Source: Akkermansia muciniphila (GTDB taxonomy: Bacteria > Verrucomicrobiota > Verrucomicrobiia > Limisphaerales > BJHT01). From it: a stretch of 64,000 nt of DNA. A program made the translations under genes and the position numbers. Positions 58,490 through 64,000 of the stretch are shown in pieces. The notes under the pieces are model-generated. The model had not been told where the DNA came from. It did not search any database and was given only the letters and a program-made list of their open reading frames with translations. The stretch covers positions 1 through 64,000 of the forward strand of contig CAMAUZ010000022.1 of assembly GCA_945861535.1 (NCBI GenBank), in the 5' to 3' direction. Within the stretch, counting starts at the first letter, position 1. Each line of letters opens with the position of its first letter.

Positions 58490-60880
58490 TCATCCTTTGG
58501 TGATCATTTCGTCGAGGTTCAGGAGGGCGGTGGCGACGGCCTGCCACGCGGCGGATTCGGATTGGGTGGCGGCGAGTTGGTCGTTCAGCAGGCGGCGCAG
58601 CGCGGCGAGTTCGGCGGGCTGCGGGGCGCGCGTGAGGCAGAGGCGGAAGGCGTGGACGAGGCGCGGGTCAGGGTCTGCGGCCGGCTGTTCGCGCAGCACG
58701 CGGCGGGCGAGCGCGGCGGCGGCCTCGACGTACACGGGATCGTTCAGGAGCGTGAGGGCCTGGAGCGGCGTGTTCGAGCGCGAGCGCTGGATCACGCAGG
58801 CGGTGCGCGCGGTGGCATCGAAGTTCACGAAGCTCGGATACGGCGAGCTGCGCCGCCACACGGTGTAGAGGCCGCGCCGCCACGCGTCGTCGCCGGGGCT
58901 GGTCTCGTAGTTGTATTTTTCGCCGCCGATTTTCGCGCCCCACAGGCCGGCGGGTTGCGGCGGATAAACGGGCGGGCCGCCGAGTTTCAACTGCAACAAT
59001 CCGGCGGCGGCCAGCGCGTTGTCGCGCACCAGTTCGGCGGCGAGGCGGAAGCGCGGGCCGCGCGCGAGCAGTTTGTTTTCGTCGTCGCGGGCCAGCAGTG
59101 CCGGCGTCAGGCGCGAGGACTGGCGATAGGTGGCGCTGGACACGATGAGGCGGTGGAGGTGCTTCATGGACCACGGGCGCGCGGTGGTCGTGGCGGCAAC
59201 GGTGGCGGGGGCGTGTGGCAGAGGTGACGGCTCCATGAATTCCACCGCCAGCCAATCGAGCAGTTCGGGATGCGTCGGCGGTTCGCCCTTGAGTCCGAAG
59301 TCCTCGAGCGATGTCACGAGACCGCGCCCGAAGAACTCCGCCCACCAGCGATTCACCACCACGCGGGCCGTGAGCGGATTCGCGCGGTCGCCGAGCCAGC
59401 GGGCCAGATCGAGCCGCGACAAGCGCGGCGATGACGTGGCCTCTGCGCCAGCGCCGTCCGCGCCTGCTGCCGTCGCCAGCGGATGCAGCGCCACGGGCAC
59501 GCCCGGCGTGACGGCTTCGGCGGGGTCGAGGAAATTGCCGCGCTTGAGGATCGAGGTGGGGCGCGGCGATTCGAGCTCCTGCATCACGAGCGAGCGGGGC
59601 GGGGCATCGGCGGGCGCGTTCTTTTTCTTCGCGGCGGCAGGGCGGGTGTCGCTCGGGCGCGGCGGATTTTCTGACGGCGGGTGCGGGAGGCTGCGGTAGG
59701 GGCCGGTGAACTTGAGCGCCGCCATGGCCTTCGCGCTGGTGAACTCGGTCTCGCGTGCCGTGTTGTTGAAGAAGGCGAAGAGGCGGTAGTAGTCGCGCTG
59801 CGTGAAGGGATCGTATTTGTGGTTGTGGCATTGCGCGCACTCGAGGGTCGAGCCGAGCCACACGGCGGCGGTGGTGTTGACGCGGTCGAACACTTGGTTG
59901 ACGCGATTTTCCTCCTGATCGGTGCCGGCCTCGACATTGCACGGGGCGCAGCGGTGGAAGCCCGTGGCGATGAATAGATCGGCCTGGGCGGCGGCGTTGG
60001 TGCCGCCGGTCTCGCGCGCGAGCAGGTCGCCGGCGAGTTGGTGAACGGTGAACTGATCGAAGGGCAGGTCGGCATTCAGCGCGCGAATCACCCAGTCGCG
60101 GAACGGCCAGAGGTCGTGGAGATCGTCGCGTTGGAAGCCGTGGGAATCAGCGTAGCGCGCGAGGTCGAGCCATTGGCGCGCCCATTTTTCGCCGTAGTGC
60201 GGCGACGCGAGCAGGCGATCCACGACGCGCTCGTACGCGCCCGGAGCGCGGTCGGCGAGAAAGGCGTCGGCCTCGGCGGGCGTGGGCGGCAGGCCGATCA
60301 AATCGAGGTAAACGCGGCGCAGCAGGCGGGCGGGATCGGCCTCGGCGGCGGGTGCGAGACCTTCGCTGCGGAGGCGCGCGAAGACGAAGTGATCGATGGG
60401 ATTGCGGGCGGGCGCGGCGAGTTCGCTGGCGGCGGGCAGGGGCGGGCGGACGGGTGTCACGTAGGCCCAATGTTTGGCGTCCTCGGGCCAGACGGCTCCC
60501 TGTTCGATCCAGCGACGGAGCGCGGCAATTTGCGCTGCGGACAGGCGCTCGCCCTTGGGCGGCATTACGTCGTCAGCGGCGGCGGTGGTGACGCGGGCGA
60601 GCAGCGGGCTGGCGTCGGGTTGGCCGGCGACCAGCGCGGGTTTTCCCGATTTGCCCCCACGCAGCGCGGCGCTGCGGGAGACGAGGGAGAGGCCACCCTT
60701 GGGTTTCTCCGCGCCGTGGCAATCGAGACACCGGCTCGCAAGCAGGGGCTGAATGTCGCGCGCGAAATCGACCGCACCCCCAGCAGCCACCGCCCCGCGC
60801 GCTGCACCGCCGACGGAAACTGCAAGGCCCGCGCTGAAAGCGAGGAGCCAGAGGGAAAAGCAACGGAGTGTCGTGCGCAT
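58490..60880 (-). CDS. Secreted DUF1549/DUF1553 protein with N-terminal c-type cytochrome domain
   Basis: From ATG 60880 the 796-aa precursor has a signal peptide (CFSLWLLAFSAGLAVSVGG). The planctomycete cytochrome module is next, with RCLDCHG and VMPPKGERL. DUF1549 follows with YLDLIGLPPTPAEADAF, WLDLARYADSHGF and the second heme-type motif LECAQCHNHKYDPF. DUF1553 ends it (LARWLGDRANPLTARVVVNRWWAEFFGRG, RSNTPLQALTLLNDPVY). It is the typical partner of the DUF1501 gene downstream. The ORF-track N-terminal extension has no support. An intact pair like this is characteristic of Verrucomicrobia and Planctomycetes. Confidence 0.94.
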   Translation of the reverse strand: MRTTLRCFSLWLLAFSAGLAVSVGGAARGAVAAGGAVDFARDIQPLLASRCLDCHGAEKPKGGLSLVSRSAALRGGKSGKPALVAGQPDASPLLARVTTAAADDVMPPKGERLSAAQIAALRRWIEQGAVWPEDAKHWAYVTPVRPPLPAASELAAPARNPIDHFVFARLRSEGLAPAAEADPARLLRRVYLDLIGLPPTPAEADAFLADRAPGAYERVVDRLLASPHYGEKWARQWLDLARYADSHGFQRDDLHDLWPFRDWVIRALNADLPFDQFTVHQLAGDLLARETGGTNAAAQADLFIATGFHRCAPCNVEAGTDQEENRVNQVFDRVNTTAAVWLGSTLECAQCHNHKYDPFTQRDYYRLFAFFNNTARETEFTSAKAMAALKFTGPYRSLPHPPSENPPRPSDTRPAAAKKKNAPADAPPRSLVMQELESPRPTSILKRGNFLDPAEAVTPGVPVALHPLATAAGADGAGAEATSSPRLSRLDLARWLGDRANPLTARVVVNRWWAEFFGRGLVTSLEDFGLKGEPPTHPELLDWLAVEFMEPSPLPHAPATVAATTTARPWSMKHLHRLIVSSATYRQSSRLTPALLARDDENKLLARGPRFRLAAELVRDNALAAAGLLQLKLGGPPVYPPQPAGLWGAKIGGEKYNYETSPGDDAWRRGLYTVWRRSSPYPSFVNFDATARTACVIQRSRSNTPLQALTLLNDPVYVEAAAALARRVLREQPAADPDPRLVHAFRLCLTRAPQPAELAALRRLLNDQLAATQSESAAWQAVATALLNLDEMITKG

Positions 60881-61232
60881 GACGGAATCAACCGGACACT
60901 GCCGGGCGCGGCGACATTCGGCGACTCCAATTCGGAGGACACCCGTCCCCTCCCGCTCGCTATCCGGATTCCTGAAAGTTCCGACCGCCAAAACTGGCCG
61001 CGCATCCGGGCCGTGAACCGCCGAGTTTGGGCCGACGTATAGGGACTGATGACTGGCGACCGGCGACCTCCGCTCCGATTCGTGAGACCCCGTTCGGCAG
61101 TCAAAGTTCCCGGCGGCTTTTGGAAAGGCACTGTGCTGCCGTTGAGGGACAAGCAATCAGGCGGCGCGGCTCAAACTGACGATTCTTCTCCGTCGGTTTC
61201 GCTCTCCGCCAAGCCCTCCGCCTCCCGCCCGC
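60881..61232. other. Intergenic stretch between the DUF1553 gene and the RND remnant
   Basis: I see no gene. Short words such as TGATGACTGGCGACCGGCGA (61088-61107 approx.) look like part of a further small repeat, but no second copy is in the window. Confidence 0.35.
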
Positions 61233-61868
61233 GACTTCGGCGGCGCGCCCGGCAAAGTCGAAATCTTCAATGCCAGCCTGCCTTTCACCGACCGCCAGCC
61301 CGCGCTGAAATGGGATGGCGAATGGCACATCACCCTCGAGGTCTTCCGCGACCTCGGCCTCGCCTTCGCCGCCGTGCTCGTCGTCATCTATGTGCTCATG
61401 GTCGGCTGGTTCCGCTCCTTTCTCACGCCGCTCATCGTCATGGCTGCCATCCCGTTTTCCCTCGTCGGCATCCTCCCCGCGCACGGCGCGCTCCACGCCT
61501 TCTTCACCGCCACCTCCATGATCGGCTTCATGGCCGGCGCGGGCATCGTCGTCCGCAACTCCATCATCCTCGTGGACTTCATCGAACAACGCCTCGCCGA
61601 AGGCATGCCGCTCGCCGAAGCCGTCGTCGATGCCGGCGCCGTGCGCTTCCGCCCCATGCTCCTCACCGCCATGGCCGTGGTCGTCGGCGCGGGCGTGATC
61701 CTCTTCGACCCCATCTTCCAAGGCCTCGCCATCTCCCTCATGGCCGGCGAAATCGCCTCCCTCATCATCAGCCGCATGGCCGTCCCCGTCCTCTACTTCA
61801 TGGCCAAGAATCGCCGCCAGCCCACGGGAGCGGAACCCGCTCCAATGGACGCCGTTCCCACGACCTGA
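61233..61868 (+). pseudogene. 3' remnant of an RND efflux pump gene (HAE/CusA-like)
   Basis: The frame encodes [19 protein letters not shown], then the last membrane helices of an RND transporter ([63 protein letters not shown]). It ends with [17 protein letters not shown]. Full-length relatives have more than 1000 residues, and only about 210 remain. No start codon suits the 5' end, and nothing upstream resembles the missing part. It is a degraded copy, the truncation lying in the region just before the final helices. Confidence 0.85.
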
Positions 61869-62207
61869 TCGCCCGCTCCGAAACGCAGGCGGCCCTCTTT
61901 CGCATCAAGCGAGAGAAAGCAGTTGAGACCACGAAAGACACGAAAGACACGCAAAGGGAAAGGGTTGCCGCCAGCTCTTGATTCACTCACCAAGCGAGGT
62001 TTTCCGGTCCCGTGAAAACTCATTGGCTGCCATTGTTTTCGGGTGTTTCGGGGTTCATCGCAACTGCGGCTTTCAGGATTATTCGAGTATCTCCCTCCAG
62101 CTCGGGCGCTCTCGCACCTCCTTCGGGGGCGCCTCCCAAGGCGAGTGGGCATTTCCCGTGGTTCCACCGCGCTTCACCACCGGCCGGTTTCTTCGCTCCC
62201 TCCGGAA
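61869..62207. other. Intergenic region with family K-like words
   Basis: CCACGAAAGACACGAAAGACAC (61932-61953 approx.) is a K-like word stretch related to the one near 24366. The rest has no gene. It lies between convergent reading directions. Confidence 0.5.
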
Positions 62208-63209
62208 TCACCTCGGCTCGTCCGCGAATGGTTCCACCCGTTCCGATTGCCTCCCGGACAGATCGCCGTGGTTCCGGTAATGCTCGGCGCACTCGTCTTC
62301 GCGCCCGCGCACGATGCGCCGGCCGGCGAGACGGCCAAACTCGGAGGTGATGACGGTGCATTGCCGCTCGCCGTCGGGCCCGTCGTGGACGAGCACCACC
62401 CAATCGCGCGTTTTGCCCTGCTCGTGGGCGTGGGCGGTGTTCGAGTAGAGGGCGGTGTAGTGCCGCTCGCCGCGCGTGGTGTGCAGCACGGGAAGCCACG
62501 CTTCGCCGGTCGGGTTGAAGCGGCGCGGCGCAATTTTCTTCAGCGTCTCCGCGGCGTCTTCGCGGCGATACTCGGCGTCCACGTCGAGCAGTTCGGCCAC
62601 CGAAGGTTCAGCGGCTCGGGCGGCCGGCGGAATCGGCGCGGTCACCGGCGGGAGCGGGAGCAGGAGCGGCGATGCGGGCCGGGCCGAGGACGACGCGGCG
62701 GGCAACGATGGCGGCGTGGCGACGGGCGCGCGGCGGATGCGCCCGAGCCGGTGCGCAAGCGAATCGCGGATGCCCGCGAGGCGTTTCGCGCCGAGACCGG
62801 GAAGGTGCTCGAGCCGGCCATCGTGCGCGGCGGTTTCCAGTTCCGCCAACGACTCGATCCCCAGGTCGTCGTGGAGTTTCCACGCGAGGCCCTTGCCGAC
62901 GCCGGGAACGGAACGGAGCAACGCGATCGGATCGTGCTCGCCCCGCAGCCGGTCGAGCATGCCCAGCCGCCCGTGTTGAATCAGGTCGCGGATCGCGTGC
63001 GCGATGCTCACGCCGATGCCGGGCAGCTTCTCCAATCCCGCCAGTCCCTCGGCGGCGAAAATTTCGGCGACGGGCTGCGCCAGCCCCCGCAGGACCTCCG
63101 AGGCGTGATGATATGCCTGCACCCGATAGCGGCTCGCGCCCTGCTCGGCGAGGATGCGCGCCACTTCGTCGAGGCGTCCGGCGATGTCTTCGTTTAAGGC
63201 GGTGGGCAT
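62208..63209 (-). CDS. Helix-hairpin-helix DNA-binding protein, PolX N-terminal-like
   Basis: From ATG 63209 the 333-aa protein has a first part (about residues 1-160) like the 8-kDa and fingers region of family X DNA polymerases. It has EVARILAEQGASRYRVQAYHHASEVLRGL, then HhH motifs LEKLPGIGVSIAHAIRDLI, LRSVPGVGKGLAWKLHDDLGI and LEHLPGLGAKRLAGI. The polymerase palm (a GSxRR motif and catalytic aspartates) is absent. A Pro/Ala-rich linker leads to a C-terminal domain with RHYTALYSNTAHAHEQGKTRDWVVLVH. A DNA-repair or structural role is plausible, but the function is not established. The ATG overlaps the end of the upstream kinase gene. Confidence 0.8.
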   Translation of the reverse strand: MPTALNEDIAGRLDEVARILAEQGASRYRVQAYHHASEVLRGLAQPVAEIFAAEGLAGLEKLPGIGVSIAHAIRDLIQHGRLGMLDRLRGEHDPIALLRSVPGVGKGLAWKLHDDLGIESLAELETAAHDGRLEHLPGLGAKRLAGIRDSLAHRLGRIRRAPVATPPSLPAASSSARPASPLLLPLPPVTAPIPPAARAAEPSVAELLDVDAEYRREDAAETLKKIAPRRFNPTGEAWLPVLHTTRGERHYTALYSNTAHAHEQGKTRDWVVLVHDGPDGERQCTVITSEFGRLAGRRIVRGREDECAEHYRNHGDLSGRQSERVEPFADEPR

Positions 63210-64000
63210 GGTGATTCCACTTGGATGCGGGCCAGGCTTTGCAATGCCTTGGTCACGGTTTGGGCGAGCGGGACGGTGGTGCGGACGCGCGTGCGTTGGG
63301 CCGCGGCCAGCTCGACGGGCGGTTCGTAGAGGTGGGTGAGCGGGGCGAAATCTTCGAGGCGCGCGTCGGAGACTTCGTCGGGTTTGGCTTCGCGGGCGCG
63401 GAGGCGTTGCTTCACGGCGTCGTCGCTGGCGTGGGCCTCGAGGACGCGCCAGGACAGGCCGGATTTTCCGAAACGTTCCGCGAGCAGGTCGCGTTGCGCG
63501 CGGCGGGCGAAGGTGGCGTCGAGGATGACGCCGTGGCCCTTTTGCAATTGCACCGCGGCCGTGGCGAGCAGGCGGTCGTAGGTTTGCTTGGTCATCGCCG
63601 CCGAGTAGAGGCGCTTGCGGGCGGCGGCGCTGCTGCGTTCGTAGAGCGGGAAGCCCGCGAGCTTTTTGCGGACGTAATCGGAGGAATAAACCTCCCAGCC
63701 CAGCTCGGCACCCAGCGCGTGCGCGAGCGTGCTCTTGCCGGAGGCGATGCGGCCCATCACGGCGAGCGCGAGCGGCTGCGAGCCGGCGACGGCGTATTGC
63801 AGCGCGAGCCGGAAATAGCGGCGCGCCCGTTCGGCGCTGGCCCGCCGCTCTTCCTCGGAGGCGGCGTGCGCGAGGCTGTGGAGGCTCTCGACCTTGCCGC
63901 GCACGTAGGCGCGGTAGCACTTGTAGAAATCCAGCAGGCGCGGCAAGCCATCGTCGTGGAGCGCGCTGGCGATGCGCGTGGCGAAATGCCGGGCGAGATC
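63194..64000 (-). CDS. APH/AAA-type bifunctional kinase, N-terminus outside the window
   Basis: The reading frame is open to the window edge (ALHDDGLPRLLDFYKCYRAYVRGKVE), so the TTG start in the ORF track is not the gene start. The visible C-terminal half has a P-loop (GRIASGKSTLAHAL), then SSDYVRKKLAG and GVILDATFARRAQRD, typical of small P-loop kinases. The preceding part matches the tail of aminoglycoside-phosphotransferase-like domains. This is the layout of the 'bifunctional aminoglycoside phosphotransferase/ATP-binding protein' family, about 500 residues in full. The substrate is unknown. It overlaps the HhH gene downstream by 16 bases. Confidence 0.82.
   Translation of the reverse strand, partial: DLARHFATRIASALHDDGLPRLLDFYKCYRAYVRGKVESLHSLAHAASEEERRASAERARRYFRLALQYAVAGSQPLALAVMGRIASGKSTLAHALGAELGWEVYSSDYVRKKLAGFPLYERSSAAARKRLYSAAMTKQTYDRLLATAAVQLQKGHGVILDATFARRAQRDLLAERFGKSGLSWRVLEAHASDDAVKQRLRAREAKPDEVSDARLEDFAPLTHLYEPPVELAAAQRTRVRTTVPLAQTVTKALQSLARIQVESPCPPP

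Overview
This is a GC-rich window with strong planctomycete/verrucomicrobial flavour. It carries DUF1549/DUF1553 proteins with fused CxxCH 'planctomycete cytochrome' domains, a DUF1501 partner, a long TolC-like protein, scattered toxin-antitoxin and Uma2 genes, and many interspersed palindromic repeats in almost every intergenic gap. KdsB indicates an LPS-type outer membrane. I read it as a chromosome segment of a member of Verrucomicrobiota (possibly the Pedosphaera/Limisphaera or Opitutus side). That assignment is inference from gene content. I saw no rRNA gene, tRNA gene or CRISPR array.

Layout. 0-6 kb (all minus): a flavin-dependent halogenase-like oxidoreductase, a kelch/YCF48-like remnant, and a two-subunit class I fumarase. 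The fumarase alpha and beta genes are separated by a HigBA-type pair, an unknown 288-aa protein and two small addiction-module-like proteins. A small lipoprotein follows. 6.7-24 kb (plus): a three-gene polyunsaturated-fatty-acid/secondary-lipid synthase locus in the order pfaD, pfaA, pfaC. PfaD is the FMN enoyl reductase, PfaA is KS-AT-4xACP-KR-DH, and PfaC is KS-CLF-AT-DH-DH. No phosphopantetheinyl transferase gene is visible in the window. 24-38 kb: an N-acyl-D-amino-acid deacylase-like amidohydrolase, then housekeeping genes (folC, a nucleotidyltransferase module, pyrG, kdsB, NfeD), a TolC-like protein with a 420-residue Pro-rich N-terminus, a thioesterase, and gapA with a clear terminator. 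38-44 kb: a double metallo-beta-lactamase protein, RidA, a secreted glycoside-hydrolase-like protein and a TauE-type permease. 44.7-51.5 kb (all minus): Fe-S assembly genes (sufU, sufT, sufS, a NifU-like scaffold, a rhodanese-like protein) with toxin-antitoxin or Uma2 genes in most gaps. 52-61 kb: two DUF1549/DUF1553 proteins, one DUF1501 protein and a GspF/PilC membrane protein. 61-64 kb: an RND efflux remnant, a PolX-like helix-hairpin-helix protein and the start-less part of an APH/AAA kinase running off the window.

The most unusual signal is the repeat population. At least ten families of hairpin-forming elements occur here, several nested inside one another. Nine copies sit in-frame inside pfaA and pfaC and are translated. 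Some fall in linkers and some inside catalytic domains (the KS and AT of PfaC, the AT of PfaA). This resembles in principle the Rickettsia palindromic elements, in a different phylum and in giant lipid-synthase genes. A second theme is toxin-antitoxin genes lodged between functional partner genes. One such cassette is flanked by a duplicate of the sufU 3' end.

Most long ORFs antisense to real genes are GC-frame shadows and are left out. Many ORF-track starts lie inside translated repeats, so I moved them downstream to the first start consistent with the family.
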